The position numbers and the translations under genes are program-made. 64,000 nt of DNA from Eleginops maclovinus (Eukaryota > Chordata > Actinopteri > Perciformes > Eleginopidae). Below the pieces are notes generated by a model, which worked only from the letters and a program-made list of their open reading frames with translations, had not been told where the DNA came from and searched no databases. The stretch lies in the NCBI RefSeq assembly GCF_036324505.1, contig NC_086361.1, forward strand, positions 3,040,916 through 3,104,915, written 5' to 3'. Below, in pieces: positions 1 to 13,710 of this stretch (positions are counted from its first letter, which is position 1; each line of letters starts with the position of its first letter).

Positions 1-3000
1 CACAATTGGGAAGAAGTTAACTGCAGTAAGTTAGAGGCCTTGGTATTGGTCCACCCTTGGCTCCAGTTAGTTGGGATAGCATAGGCCATGTGCACATTCA
101 AGTGCATGAAGTGCATTCTCACATTTGACCTAGTTGAAGTGTCTCTCTTGGGGAAGTGCTGGCGGCGTAAGGGGCTGCTGAAGTGGAGTTTATCATCAGC
201 ATAGAGCTTACTTCCATCTCCTCCTGGTGAGCAGCAGCTGTAAGGCGGAGAATCTCTCTCGTCCTTATCAGAGCAGGTGGAGGAGCACACAGTGGGAGAC
301 TGAGTTCTCTGGCTGAACACATGACACCAGAAGTCCCACTGCAGATTTCCGAGAATGTCATCACAACAGAGATCTGACCTGAATGACAGCATGTATTTTG
401 TAGATCTGACAACACCATATCAACCACAGGTCTTTTCAGCAACCAACTTAAAAATCTAAGCAATACCACTGTTGACTATGATATGATTTAACTTTTTAAA
501 TGTTTATTGCTAAGAAATAAGTTCAGGAGTGAGATTGTGAGAACATGCTCATTGAAATGCTTTTAAAAAAGGTGATTTTTCAGACTCAAATTCAACAGAG
601 AGATGACTTACAGACGAGAACGGAACCAGTGTGTGCCTGCGGTGCGCTGTAGATCTCTTGATGGCTGGTCTGGGTACACGCTGTATAAATGTCAGGAGGT
701 AATTCCTATGTTACATGTCTTTCATTCAATCACGTCCAGTGTTTCCGGTTTTATTTTATTTCTCAAATCTCCCCTCGTTTCAGATTAACTCCCTTGCTGT
801 TTTTGTTTGATTGTGTGCCCGCGCTGCTGAGTGTCACCTGTCTGTCATTATCCCTGCTGCCACCTGTTCCGCGTTTTCACCCTCCTTTCCTTGTGTATTC
901 ATTTGTTGGGCGCCCCTCTCTCCTTTAGCTAGTTTGTCTTAGTAGATCTGCATCGACCGTTCCTCTAAATTTACTTGCATGAGGCCAAATGCTTTTTTTT
1001 TCTAGTCGATATACCTTTTTGGAAGCCCATGACAGTTAAAGCCACAAGTCATGAATGGAGTAACTCCTTGTGAGGTAATCATAGATGCTCCATAACTAAA
1101 ATAACATATAGCCCTTAACCTCATACTCTATCTTAAGCACAGTTTTGCAGTTAGCTGTGCTGTCATTACTATTAATAACACATGTGTCTTGTTGGCAGTG
1201 TTTCACTTCTGGTGTCAGTGCATGTGATCTGTCAACAAGCTGCTGCATGATTGATTACAGCTAAACTGTAATTATTGTTCTGTCTATGACAGATTTACAA
1301 CAAACAGGCCATACACTAACAATACAATCAAGTCATTATACATGTCCAACGCACATTCTACAAACACTAGAAGCACTGTACACAGAGTTATTGAAATACA
1401 ATACTGACAGCATACAGTAAACTGCAGCTTCCTTGGCCTGCTGGGCATGAGACTCAAGTTTTGACTGATTACATATCAGGGTTTGAGGGGAGGACTCTTT
1501 TAGATGTAATCTTCCAATGGCTACTTTTCAAAATCTTTTTTAGATGTGTTGTAGCTAAATTGGTTTTACAGTAGCCAAGCTATCAGTGGACAAGTTCTGA
1601 TACAAAAATGATTGTTGATTACAACTTTCAGTTTTAACTGTTTATTCATGCCTTGGATAATTCTACCTCTTGGAATACTGAAATATAGTGCAAGTAACTG
1701 AAAATTGAACTTAAGTAGGCTATAGTGCTTGGGTAAATCTGTTTAGCTACTTTCCACCACTAGTATTACGCTTGCCCTGGCTGCTCCAAAATGTTCCAAA
1801 CTGAGATGGGGAGGGGAATGTGTGTGGGGGTCACATAGGAGACACCTGTTTTTTTCAGACACAGGAGTCTCAGGGTGCTCGGGGTTGGAAGAAAGGGACT
1901 GTGTGAGGTGTCAGGGAAAGAGAGAAAAGCTGAGCCTAGGTTGAAGGGAAGTGAGCAGAACTGTAGGGGAACCCAACCGGCCGCCTGCTGAAGCAGAGGA
2001 AACATATGAACCCAGGCGCAACAAAACGATATAAGAGGATAACATGGCTGAAACAGAAGGGGAACAGACTTGTAAAGTATGAAAGGACCCATCATGCTCA
2101 TGCTCCACATATCTGGAACAAACTACCAGGTGTGTAACAACCTGGGGAGGAGACCAGGCTTTGTGCCACTGAAAAGTCATGACCTGAGGAGGTCCTGGTG
2201 CCTGCATTGCACATTATTTTGTTGAAGTTTCAGAAACTGCCACACCTTTGAAAATGTGTATGCAATATAACGCAGAAAGAGTCCAAAGCTCTGCTCGCTT
2301 ATAAGGTACTTTCCTATATTTGGTTCTACTCTGAAGACATTACGGCAACATTAAAGAAGGGACTGCTGTCACACTGTTGTTAACCATAAAAACATAACTT
2401 AATATAAAGATAATCTTTATATGTTCCTTTTACTTTAATTGAGTCAAATATTTGTAGCGAGTCAAATGCAATGATTTCAAAGGGAAACAAGTATTGAACT
2501 CACTGATTAAAGTTATAAATGTTTTAATATATTTCCTCATTTAAATTAAGCGCCTAAGCTAAAGCTGCCACGCCGCACAACAGCTAACTAGCATAACAAC
2601 TAATGTAACAGCTAACTTGCGTAACAGATAACTAGCCCAACCGCTTGCTTGTTCCGTTTCAGTTAGCACCCCTGCTTGCCTGTGCCTTCTCATATAGCTT
2701 TTATTTGATTGGTTGTGTGTCGTAAGGTCTGCACCAATCAAGGTCAAATTTGAAATTATGCTAACTAAAGGATAGCGTTTCTACTAGTCGAGTTGCACAA
2801 CTCTCTCCATATTGAGCATATTTCCACACTTCAAAGAAGCCTGCTGTCTTCTGCTGACCACATGCTCTCCGATGAGGCTTTGACCTGATTTATACTGCAG
2901 CTTGTGTTACTCCCCAAAAGAGTTATTTGTCTTGACAGCGCAGAATTATGTAATTCTCCGTGTTTTTCTCACCTCGCCTTACCTTGTGCTGCACCAGCAT

Positions 3001-4250
3001 GTACCCTGGCATGCTCGGACTGACAGTTCCTATCTCTCACTCCCTCTCAAGCACACCAACACACACTCCTGTCGGCCCCTCGGCAGTGGTAGTTGGCTGT
3101 GTTTGAAAGTAGATGGTTGTGTAACACACTTCCCCAGAGGCTGTGTAGTTGTGTCTAGACTAACCATGCTGAACAGGAAGACAGCTGCTAAAGCATTACA
3201 GAGAAACACTTTGCTCACTGTTTATTTAAAAATACATACAACAATGGAATAAAAATGTAATTCCATAATAGTGTTATCATTATCACCAAAATGTTATTTA
3301 AGTTATTGTTATTTGATATAGGATGATATCGAAAGGTAATTTAGAATGTGTAAATTAAAATGCAATCTAAACAATACAGTATATCCTATTATTTGAGTGA
3401 CAATAAAATAAAGTGCAAAAAAGGCCACCTCTGCATGTTAAAATCTAGATATACACCAAAACCAACAGAGAAATACATGGACACTGTACTGCTGCTAAAA
3501 AAACTAAATAAAAAACCAAATTAAAGTGGCAGAGAACAATGTAATATAAACATTCAGACTAAAACAACATGTAATGTTATCCCTGGCTGTGTGTTTCCTC
3601 CACACTGATTGGTTTCCTGTCTTCGCGACAGCCTCTTTCCTTTCATTCAAACTCCTTTATTTTTAGGGAGCTGGCCGCAGTTCCATCCTTTGGTACTCAG
3701 TAGAACGGATGTTGTCTTAGTGGAAGTAATTAGATCATTTTTGAATCAATAAAATCATGTCTTACTGTCGTGTTGAATAATTGAGTTCTTCAGTAAGTAG
3801 CGGTTAAATAAGCGGGATAATGTGCAGCAAATCCTGACAGAAGGGTCTTGAATCGCCCTTAGATGTTAAAATAAAATAAACCTTTGTTTTATGGAGTAAT
3901 GATGTCACTATAGAGGCTGGGGAAACTACAAAGGACCACAGACACATGCTCACGTATTTCAGAAGAAGGGTGGCCTGTAGAGGAGGGGGGGATCTCGCCC
4001 GGGGTGTAATTCCATGTAGAACCGCCACTGAGGGTGGCTCCTATGACTGTGCTCAGCGTGCTGTTATCTGTATCCTGCTGGAGGGGATTTACATGGATCG
4101 CCTAGTTAACCCCAGGACTTAAGTTAGTCCTCTGCAGCTCGAATGAACAGCTCTTTAAACGTGAAACCTGAAATTTGAGGCCGTAATTAAGTTTTTCATA
4201 TTCAAACCTAGTAAAGCCCTCTACAAGGAGCAATGGATTTCAATTCCATT
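1..4250. other. gene-poor intergenic DNA
   Basis: No gene is recognisable here. The longest open frame (minus, 119-469, 116 aa) has no familiar domain and sits in a small GC-richer island. It could be an exon, but nothing supports that beyond the open frame. About 600-960 is C/T-rich and in style resembles the dispersed repeat at 7.06-7.44 kb. At 2060-2120 a short plus-strand reading looks weakly like the C-terminal end of a LINE reverse transcriptase, too short to call. The rest is AT-rich single-copy-looking DNA. Confidence 0.5.
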
Positions 4251-4269
4251 GTGACTTACCAGGAGTTAC

Positions 4270-4412
4270 ATTTTTAGCTTTTCTGGAGCCTAAGACAATA
4301 CGTATCTGATAACGTCTTTTTTAATGTAACTGTAAAGGAACCCCATTACTTTTTTTGTATCCTTATTATGTAATTCAATTCCTACTAATCTGTTACTCCC
4401 TAAACCTGTTGA
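4270..4412 (-). repeat. MITE-like dispersed repeat (CAGGGTTGGG-type end), partial
   Basis: The reverse strand starts near 4412 with an end resembling CAGGTTTAGGGAGTAAC and continues with the TAAC/ATTAC-rich body seen in several other copies: about 5640-5775 (minus), 8136-8300 (plus) and 11437-12034. This is a common class of short non-autonomous DNA transposon in fish. Family assignment is from memory of that class; the copy-to-copy similarity within the window is directly visible. Confidence 0.4.
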
Positions 4413-7055
4413 TATAAATTCCATTTTGACTCCACAGGTTGTTAGTCCAACAAGTCATTGTAGAAAAAGTTTTAATGGCGTTGAATCATCGTTGAGAAAA
4501 CAAGTCAAGGTGTCTCCCTTCTCTATCCAAAGGAAAACACATCCCTCCCTGCCATTGTTCTCTTCACACTGAGGTCATTTACACCCCTGCGGTGGTCCTG
4601 CAGCACGGGAAGGAACGGCAGCATGAGAGGGAAAGGGCTTCCTATGGAGACGGGGGTTTCAAAGCAGTTTAAAAGATAAGCATAATTTATCCTTTCAACA
4701 TTTACATCCAACTGTATAACTACCAGAATTCAAGGGTTTATTGACCAGACAAATACTGATACATGTGATTGATTTATTTATGTATTACATATACACTCAC
4801 CTAACAGCAATTAGTGTTACGGGACACAAAAGCCTTCAATAAAGATATAACTATTAATGCTGCTGCTGCTTTGTCCGAAAGTACTGGTAATATTTAACAT
4901 AGTAATTAATACTTTTTGGCATCTGAAATTCAGGCTGCTGGTCTTTGAGTTCATTAAAAACATAAAAACAGTGGGTAATATGATCTTTCTGTAGTTAAAG
5001 GTACTATTTATTGTAGCACAGATTTTAGTGATCATTTAGGGGATGTTAGCTGGTGTGTGATTAGTCAGCCATCAGCACATGGGCTACATTCTATGTCTTC
5101 TAATTGACATTTCCTCCATCCTTGATCCTCACTTGAAAGAAAAACTGTTGTATTGCACCATCTTGAAGACCATTCCAAAAGGAGCAATGTATAAGCAGAC
5201 TATGGCAGTAAAAAGATCATCTAGTGTTTTTTGTTGTAAAGGATCAGATGTTCTCTCTCCTCTCAGCTGTTCTGTTCTGTAGGCTAATACTGTAAGAGTG
5301 AATCTATACGCCTACTGCCTGAATCTGCATTATGGTTTCTCTTTCTTTGGTTTATTTGTTCTGTTTTTTTTCTGTGTGTGTTAAACTGAAACGGAGCATT
5401 TCCCGTCAGCTCAGGTTTTATTTCTCTTCTTTAAGCTGTAGTATGTGCTCATGTGTTTCAGTGTTGGTGTATAGGCTGCTGCTGAATCTGCTTCATGAAA
5501 GGCAGCTTTTCCTATCATACAATCATTTTGATCCTAAATATCTTGCTTTCTTCTTTTCTACGGTCACATTGATCTGCTGTCTCACATAATACACTTAAGT
5601 AAAAAACATCTTATTGATATTTATTTGCTCTTGCATTTATTTGTATTGCATTTGGTCATCTAAAGTGAACAGAAAGTAATCAGGTTACTTTTATATTTTG
5701 ATACTCAGATTAGGTTTCCTAGATTTTGTTTGTAATTGTAACAGAATGCATTTTAAATTAAGCCTCCCAACCGTGGTGAGGACACAAGTGAGAGACAATC
5801 AGATCAAACAAACACTAGCGAGTGTGTGAGCCGTTACAGGTGTGTTGTATTTGTCACATTCATTAAAGAGGGCTGGGCTGACACATCTGGCTGTTCAAAC
5901 ATTTGAACAAACTGAAAGGGATTTCAGCTCCCCGCCCTCTCTGCATGTCAGTCAGAGGTGCTAATGAAGCATCGTGGGGGACTACCTGTTAGCCCCGCCT
6001 CCCTCCACCCCCCTGCAGTGGAGCTGCGAGGGAACCAGGCTGTGCAGGCTTTGGTTGGAGGCAGAATCAGCAGTCTGTGGGACATGAAATGAATTATTGG
6101 CAGTGGAAGGGGAGTGGAAGATTGAAAAGCACTTGAAACAGAGTGGCTTCTTCAGCCTGTCATTTTCATCTGAGATATTTAGCTGGAGGAATGTGTCAGC
6201 GATAAATAAAAATAGTGTGAGGTGTGGTGTGATGTGCAAAACATTAGGCCAAGTTATGTAACAGTTTAGAGGGAATGCATTTACACTTGACAGCTGGAAT
6301 TTTGTTATGCTGTTTCTAGTTAGACTGCCTCAGGGACAGTGTGTTTCAGCAAAACAAGGAAGGACAGCAACGTGCACAGAGCAGAACCTTTGAAAGAACA
6401 TGAAGCAGAACATCTATCCAACTGTTCTCCCAAATCCAACAATTAGACTTTAATAACATTGACCAATTTCACTATCAACAGACTTAGCACAAAAACATTA
6501 CTACTCCTTTCAAACATGTGTACTGATTCAGGAGTTCTTTCCAACAATATAGGTCTGGTTTTACCTCCCTATTAATGAAAGAATCATTGTTGTTGTTGTT
6601 GTGTTGTTGATGCCATACCACCCAATTTCATTATAAGGGTAATCTGTCTGAGCACTTCATTCAAATACGACCCCTAAATTTGTCAAAAAACGCCATAAGA
6701 TTCTAAATGGCCAACTTTCTCTTCGGTTTATGTTCTTACTTTTTTGCCCTCTCTTGATGTTGCGACATACAGTATACCCATGACATTTCATACATGTAGG
6801 ACATTGGTTTATACATGGGCTGTGTTTCAGGTGGAGCAGTTGACCCAATTTGCAATGCTCAAACACAAAACGCATATTTTTCTAAACTTTTCACCATGTG
6901 TAAATGTCCCCAACATCATGAATCACAAACAATTTACTACTATGATAATTATATTTATTTATTTTATTTATGTAATAAATTAATTTATATTTAGTGCAGG
7001 AAATGTGTTCAGTACAAAAAGGCAAACTTTTATAAGCATGTCATAGAACTTACAA
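4413..7055. other. intergenic DNA, no gene seen
   Basis: AT-rich sequence with scattered short open frames that lack domain features. It includes another partial copy of the CAGGGTTGGG-end repeat near 5640-5775 and a short GTT run near 6586-6607. Nothing else can be supported. Confidence 0.5.
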
Positions 7056-7059
7056 TGTT

Positions 7060-7440
7060 ATGATCCGTCTTAGTTTTATTTTTGTTATGTCTAGATCTGT
7101 CTTGTTTTCCTGTTTTATTTTGAAAAGTGTTCACTTCACCCTTTTAAGACTGCTGTCACTTCCTGTGTCTGTGTTCCCTCCTGTTTGATTGCCTGATTGT
7201 GCTCACCCGGTGCCCCTGTGTTTCTCTTCCCTCCCCACCTGTGTCTTGTTCTTGTGATTAGTCTTGTGTGCATTTAAGTTCTGTTTTCTTTCAGTCAGAG
7301 TCTCATCATTGATATTCTTGAGATAGTTCATGTTTTGCCTGGCCCGGCTCAGCCAATAAAGGATTCTCAATTCTAAAAATGGTCGTCTGCATTTGGGTCA
7401 TAACTGCTCCGCCCTCAAACCCTGACATCTGCATTTCTAT
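7060..7440 (+). repeat. dispersed LTR-like or retroposon repeat
   Basis: A C/T-rich segment beginning near TGTTATGATCCGTCTTAG and ending near CCCTGACATC, with an AATAAA signal close to its 3' end (about 7357). The same phrases (ACTTCCTGT..., CTGTGTCTTGTTCTTGTGATT) recur on the minus strand at 62.2-62.5 kb, and a related text appears at 41.88-42.24 kb. TG...CA-like ends and the polyadenylation signal suggest a solo LTR or retroposon. The family is not named with confidence. Confidence 0.45.
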
Positions 7441-8135
7441 AGGAGTTTAACTGTTCAATTCACTCCAAATTAACAAAAGGTATCCAAAAAAACACTACAT
7501 TTTCCTAAGTATACTTGATGCTTTAATCCACTTCCATCAGTGTGTACAGCATTCAGCACTCCCAAATGCCGACACAATCTTTAATTATCAGTCATGAAAA
7601 CGTTATACATTTTGAAGCAGATTGGCTCTTTAGAGACTTCTATGCAGCCATTTCCCTGGCAGCAGTTATTATGTTGAGGGCACATTAAACAGACCTTATT
7701 AATGTTGAATTACAGATATTATCAATTTGAAGTATGAGCCTCATGTGATTGCTGACACTCAAGATAACATTTTTTACAACCCAGAACAAGGTGTTGTTTA
7801 ACCTGTCTTCCTGACTGCTGGGATTGTCTCAATCCTCTTCCTAGGTTAATTTCATGAACCCCTGGTCAGAGAAACACATCCGGAACAATAGTGCGACTCC
7901 TCCCTCTTCCCACCCAAAGCTTTGTTCAGTCTGCGAGGCTCTGAGGAGCCCGATCCTTCCACTGGGGTCAGAAACAGCCCTGGAACAGATACAATAAACA
8001 AACATGGCAGTTAAAGGCTTCTGTGAAACTTCAGAGAGCCTTTGATGTATGGTAAACAGAGATGATGGCTCGTTCTGTTCAAACAGAGAGAAGACGAGAC
8101 ATTCAAATGCTCGGCTTCACGTAATGACCATGCAG

Positions 8136-8300
8136 GGTTGGGAGGGTTGCCTTGAAAATAAATTGAAACAATGTAACCTCCATGTTTTATTTTTTTTATG
8201 TAACAGTGGTCAAATTACATCGTTTTTATGCAACTGTAAGGGAACACTTGTTTTGTATCCTGATACGTTATCCTGTTATGTTGGAAGAAAAGATACACAG
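8136..8300 (+). repeat. MITE-like dispersed repeat, partial
   Basis: Begins with CAGGGTTGGGAGGGTTGCC and continues with the same TAAC-rich body as the copies at 4.27-4.41 kb and 11.44-12.03 kb. Only one terminus is clear. Confidence 0.35.
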
Positions 8301-10700
8301 CACTTCTGTGGTTAAAAAACGTACATTTCTACATCAAGAAAGTTGCACAGTATGGCTATATGTATGAAAATAGAAATGTATGAGGTAGAAATGTTTGAAA
8401 ATAAATCTGATCATGAAATCAAGGTTATCAGCTCTAAAGTTTGTGTATGCTCTAAAGAAGTCTGCTATATCGGAAATCTCTGCAATGATTATAACGAAAT
8501 AAATAAATGAATTACAAAGAATAGAAGCAAAGACTCATGGAGAAGACTTTTTAGATGTTAAATAAAAATAACGTGATTGTTTATCTTGCTATAAATTACA
8601 TTAACAATACATGGATGTTAATGAACTGGATGAAACAGCAAAAAGGAACCCCTCAGTTCGGTAACATGAAATTGATGAATTGAAAATAAGATCAAATTTG
8701 CATACAGCATGGAAATCAGACTGAATTGTGATTTTTGTTAAGACCTAAAAAATTGTCCCGCATGTTCAAACTCGGCCTTTGAAATACACACCTAGAAAAG
8801 TTTTGTGAGACCAAATAGGGACTAAAGTACTTAATTTTCAATAGGGTTAGGACCGTCTCCACAGAATCAGAATAAAATCACCTGGCTAACTGCTCAACCA
8901 CTTCTCACTGCTGCTGGTCAGTCATGTGGTCAACGACTTTAAGATTGCCTTTTTCAAGCCCAAAAGTTGTGTAGTGTAAACAGATCTGTTATTTTATGCT
9001 TTTGAAAGTGGTGTGAGTTTTTTTTAAGGTTGGGTTCAGAGTTGTGTTGGCAGACTGCCGGGCTCTTCTCAGGAAGCAAAGGCCGGCAGGGAGTGGTTCC
9101 TTTTCCCTTATCACCACATCCTGTCCTCTGCTCTGACGACCGCAGCGTTTACACCCTTCTCAGCCCTCTCTGACCGATAAACGGTTCACGCAGTCTTCTA
9201 TCAGCTTAAACACTCACACCCCTCCTGCTAAATACACACTCTTCAAATGGACTCTCAAAGTCTGTTTCCTAAGCTGTAAGAAAGAGGGGGTTCAAACCCT
9301 GGACACCTGAATGGGGCTGAAATACACAAACACAGGTATACAGGTTAAATAGAGAGGATAAGATCAAGAGCCTGTTGTAACTATCTTAATATCAATGAGA
9401 GATACAAAGGTTTAAAAGTTGAAGATCTGTCTAGACTCTAGACATTCCATTTAGAAGTTTTGACTAACCACATTCTCTTTACATTGTACAAAAGCTCTAA
9501 TGTTGGAGATCAAAGAGTGACACTGGGATTGTTAAGCTTTATAGGTATCTTAAAAGTGATAGCATCACTGAAAGTCTTTCATTAAAGCCGACTAATTATC
9601 TGCTTTTTGTAGAAACCTGATCTGTTGATGCTCTCCACCTATTCATTTCTGTTTTGAGTGAATCCCTTTAATTCATCTTTTATCCCGGCTGAATAGTAAG
9701 CAGTGAAATGACTCAAGGCCGAATGTTTTTATGGGAAATCTCATCTTCTATTACACTCTTTATTTTGATGACTAAGACTCTGACTCTTTATCTTTCTGTG
9801 TGTTTATGTAAAACCTGTATGTTCTTGTGCCTAGGCTCAGAACCTGCAATTGGGCACAAAAACTGGGACTTAAACATCAACTTCAGGGCCATCTTACCAG
9901 AGAAATACATGAATAGGCAATTAAACATGTCCATGTTTGAAGTCTTTGTTTGTGAAGTTTGTGATGATCTAAAGAAGTCGTAAATATTATTTATAAAATG
10001 AATAAATAACAGGGAGTAAAATCAAATGCAAATAAGCAGAAATTATATTAACATTACATTTGGGGTCCTCTTTGAACATTATTGGATAATTCACAATCAG
10101 CACACGGAACACAAGTGACATGGCCAAATGATGCCATTCTTCACTCCAGGATCTGTTACAATGAAACATAACAGAAATCAGTTCCTCACATTGGCCAGAG
10201 GTATATTTCTAGTATTATACATTAGTTTTGGAGATTGTCTCCTAACTGGCTGAAGGCTCAGAAGAAACTAATGTTAGTGTAAATTGTTTTTTTTTTTAAA
10301 GGGTAAAAACAATTGACCTAATCATGTAAAGGTACCAAAAGACCATTATCAAAAAAGATCAGGTGTTATCCTTCAGTGTTCCTAATCCAGTACATACAAA
10401 TAAACCTGGTGAACCTAGTAATGATGTGTGTATATGTTTATCTGATACTCCATATATATACCAAAATGAAGCTGTGTTCTAAGAATCAGAAAGTTCTATT
10501 TTTACTTGAATTAACAATCGGGTTACTTTAATGTATGAAAGAAGAAATATTAACAACTTGATGTGCAGCCATTTGCTTCATCAGCAAGGATGACAATGTA
10601 ATGGATGACCAAGCCTGTAGACTGTAACAATATGCCTATAAAAATAATATAGAAAGTGTAGGCTGAAGTTAACAAAATGTAATCTAGCTAAATGTTTTGT
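8301..10700. other. intergenic DNA, no gene seen
   Basis: AT-rich DNA. Short open frames such as 9708-9983 (plus) show no recognisable domain, splice context or repeat family. Confidence 0.45.
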
Positions 10701-10708
10701 TACATAGT

Positions 10709-11066
10709 CAGAAGTGGGAGAAGTACTCAGATCTTGCTCTTGAGTAAAAGTAGTAGTACCAGAGTGTAGGAATACTGTGTTACAGTAAAAGTCCTGCATT
10801 CAAAATGTTGATTGGTCCATTTCAGAATAATATATCTGATATGTTTTATAATTATTGATCATTAAAGTGTTCTCAGAGCTGGTAAAGGTGCAGCTAGTTT
10901 GAATGGCTTTGTATACTGCAGGGTAGCTGCTGAATTTACTCAAGGTGGACTAAAGTCTGATTTAAGGGAGATTATATTGACCATCATTAATCCACATCTG
11001 TAAAGTAACTAAAGGGATTAAATAAAGATAGTGGAGTAAAAGTGCACCATTTACCTCTGAATTCCA
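10709..11066 (+). mobile_element. hAT-type MITE, same family as 12.40-13.36 kb
   Basis: Starts with CAGAAGTGGGAGAAGTACTC and carries the body (about 10800-11050) that is near-identical in order to 13020-13260 and, inverted, to 53860-54120. It has only one unit of the TACTCAGATCTTG repeat. It ends near ATTTACCTCTGAATTCC. A clear target-site duplication was not found. Confidence 0.6.
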
Positions 11067-11436
11067 AAAACACTCTGAGTTTCAGTCTGTGCCAGGTTTT
11101 ACTCACACGTTGTGGTGAACAACACCCGCTCTCTCACCACTGTTTACTACCGGTGCACATGAGGAAGTGAGGCTTGCTAATATGGATGTTTGGAACATGA
11201 CCCCTGAAGCCTCCTGTCAGTGGGATTTGGGTCACCCCCCAGGCAGGGCCATGGGAAGAGGGTGACGTTTATCCAAGCCCCACGTCTGTGTAATGGAAAA
11301 CATACACACGACAACTGGGCAGGAAGGATGCTCCAGTGAGAGGAAGGGCAGTGGATCATCTGTGTCAATCAATGAGGATTTTTCCATCACTGATACTGAT
11401 TCATCCATAAAGCACGATGATGAAAATGTAATTACG

Positions 11437-12034
11437 TGAAGGCGTGGGGGTAACGGAGTACATGTAACAGGATTAATCAGGATTTATAAAAAAGGTAACT
11501 GTATTCCCTTAACGTTACATTCAAAAAAAGATGTTACCAGATTTGTTTTACATCACAAAAGAGGGATTACAAGCAGGAATACGATGCTACAATACACTTT
11601 AAAATAAAGACCTTTTTTTGGCTTTCATTTATGCTACTTCTAGTCTTTTTTTATTTTAAATATCTTTTTTCAAATGCAGTTGGTGAACACCTGATGTATT
11701 AAACAAAAATCCTGTGTTTAATTAATGTATTAAACTAAATCAGCATTTGTTAATAACTATACTATTCTGCAGGAGTCTCCTATAAATTAAGAGGACACAT
11801 TTCTGATCCTTAATATCTTGTTTTCTTCTTTTCTAAGTTCATATTGTTCTTTTGCCTTACATAAAACACTAAAGTAAAAAAGTGTCTTGTCTTTATTTGC
11901 ATTGCATTGGATATTCAAGTTATCCAAACGTAACAGAAAGCTATCAGTTTTACATTACTTTTATATTTTAAAACTCAGATTAGGTTTCTGATTACATAAA
12001 CTAGCAATTGTAACAGATTACATTCCCAACCCTG
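11437..12034. repeat. MITE-like dispersed repeat with CAGGGTTGGGAATG end
   Basis: The left side reads GGGGGTAACGGAGTACATGTAAC and the right side ends ATTCCCAACCCTG, so the two ends are imperfectly complementary, as in short non-autonomous DNA transposons. Related partial copies lie at 4.27, 5.64 and 8.14 kb. No coding content. Confidence 0.5.
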
Positions 12035-12400
12035 AAGTAGAAAGGTTGTTCTTTCTGAATATGGCTTGTGTTTATGCACAGCTGCAAGCTTATTAAAACG
12101 AGACATCAACAGTTGACGATTCCAAATTCCTCCAGGGTTGTTGGACTCGCTGAGCATGCTCAAGAGCCTCTTCACATATTTCATCTCTGACACGCTTACA
12201 ACATACACCAGTTTATCCTTTGGCTGTAGGCGGTGTGCTGATCATGGAGAGGGTGAGACCATAATGGTGCATGTGCCCCCTGCCCACCTCCCCCCATACC
12301 CTCCGTAAGTGTAATTGTTGTCAGAGCAGACTCAGTGTGAGCCAGAAGCACCCTTAGCCCCCCTCGAAACACATTGATACCACATGTGAAAGCTCAAATG

Positions 12401-13364
12401 CAGAGGTGGGATAAGTACTCAGATCTTGTACTCAAGTAAAAGTAGAAGTACTCAGATCTTGTACTTGAGTAAAGTAGAAGTACTCAGATCTTGTACTCAA
12501 GTAAAAGTAGAAGTACTCAGATCTTGTACTCAAGTAAAAGTAGAAGTACTCAGATCTTGTACTTGAGTAAAAGTTGAAGTACTCAGATCTTGTACTTGAG
12601 TAAAAGTTGAAGTACTCAGATCTTGTACTCAAGTAAAAGTAGAAGTACTCAGATCTTGTACTCAAGTAAAAGTAGAAGTACTCAGATCTTGTACTTGAGT
12701 AAAGTAGAAGTACTCAGATCTTGTACTTGAGTAAAAGTTGAAGTACTCAGATCTTGTACTCAAGTAAAAGTAGAAGTACTCAGATCTTGTACTCAAGTAA
12801 AAGTAGAAGTACTCAGATCTTGTACTTGAGTAAAAGTTGAAGTACTCAGATCTTGTACTTGAGTAAAGTAGAAGTACTCAGATCTTGTTCTTGAGTAAAA
12901 GTTGAAGTACTAGAGTGTAGGAATACTCTGTCACAGTAAAAGTATTCTAAATGTTCCTCCAGTGAAAGTAGAAAGTACTCTCATCTAAATGTACTTAAAG
13001 TAGCGACAGTAAAAGTAGTCATTGTTTGATTGGTCCATTTCAGAATAATATCTCTGATATGTTTTATAATTATTGATCATTAAAGTGTTCTCAGAGCTGG
13101 TAAAGGTGCAGCTAGTTTGAATGGCTTTGTATACTGCAGGGTAGCTGCTGGATTTACTGCGGTGAACTAAAGTCTGAATTAAGGGAGATTATATTTACCA
13201 TCATTAATCCAGATCTGTAAAGTAACTGAAGGGATTAAATACATGTAGTGGAGTAAAAGTACAAAGTAGCAAAACATTCAAATACTCAAGTAAAGTACAC
13301 CTACCTCAAAACTGTACTTAATTACAGTTCTTGATTAAACCTAGTTAGTTACTTTACACGACTG
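12401..13364. mobile_element. hAT-type MITE containing a minisatellite
   Basis: The left end is CAGAGGTGGGATAAG at 12401 and the right end is AGTTACTTTACACGACTG at 13364. It is flanked by the near-perfect 8-bp duplication CTCAAATG (12393-12400) / CTCAAACG (13365-13372); 8-bp duplications are the hAT hallmark. It has no transposase. The left subterminal region is expanded into a minisatellite (see separate entry). Sister copies: 10.71-11.07 kb, 53.75-54.38 kb (inverted, cleanly bounded) and more diverged ones at 13.71-14.07 and 22.69-23.33 kb. Confidence 0.8.
12411..12905. repeat. ~33-bp minisatellite, about 15 units
   Basis: The motif AAGTACTCAGATCTTGTACT plus ACTCAAGTAAAAG-type sequence repeats about every 33 bp, 15 times, in a head-to-tail array. 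Units alternate between CTTGAG and CTCAAG, and some lack one A. The array is an expansion of the element's subterminal repeat; single or few-unit versions occur at 10.73 kb and 54.23-54.36 kb. The multiple-of-three-like spacing makes a spurious repetitive open frame on the minus strand. Confidence 0.9.
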
Positions 13365-13710
13365 CTCAAACGTAAAGGCTTTGCTCCACACCACGGATTC
13401 CAAATATTATATAGTATACGTTTTTATGAGTTTTGCTTATGGTCATCAAGCTTGACTGACATTGCTGTAACAACAGCAGGACACTGTTTTAAAGGTACTG
13501 TATTAACAGAGAATTATATTGGAAATAACGGTCACTCAACCAAATGTATATCTATTAAGAAAAAAATGGTTTTCCAATTTAAAAACCTTACATTTCATAT
13601 ACACTTTCAGGCTATTTTCAGGACAAAATTCTCGTATTTCTCCCAAACAATTGTGATGCTCTAAAGTTCTGTACAATCTTTTACTGTGGCCAACATGGGC
13701 AAATGTGCAG

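Noticed and set aside
119..469. Possible coding exon on the minus strand
   Set aside because: Open but without recognisable domain or conserved motif; only weak splice-like sites. Left as unassigned.
12411..12905. CRISPR-like regular array
   Set aside because: Units are contiguous with no unique spacers, in a vertebrate MITE. It is a minisatellite.
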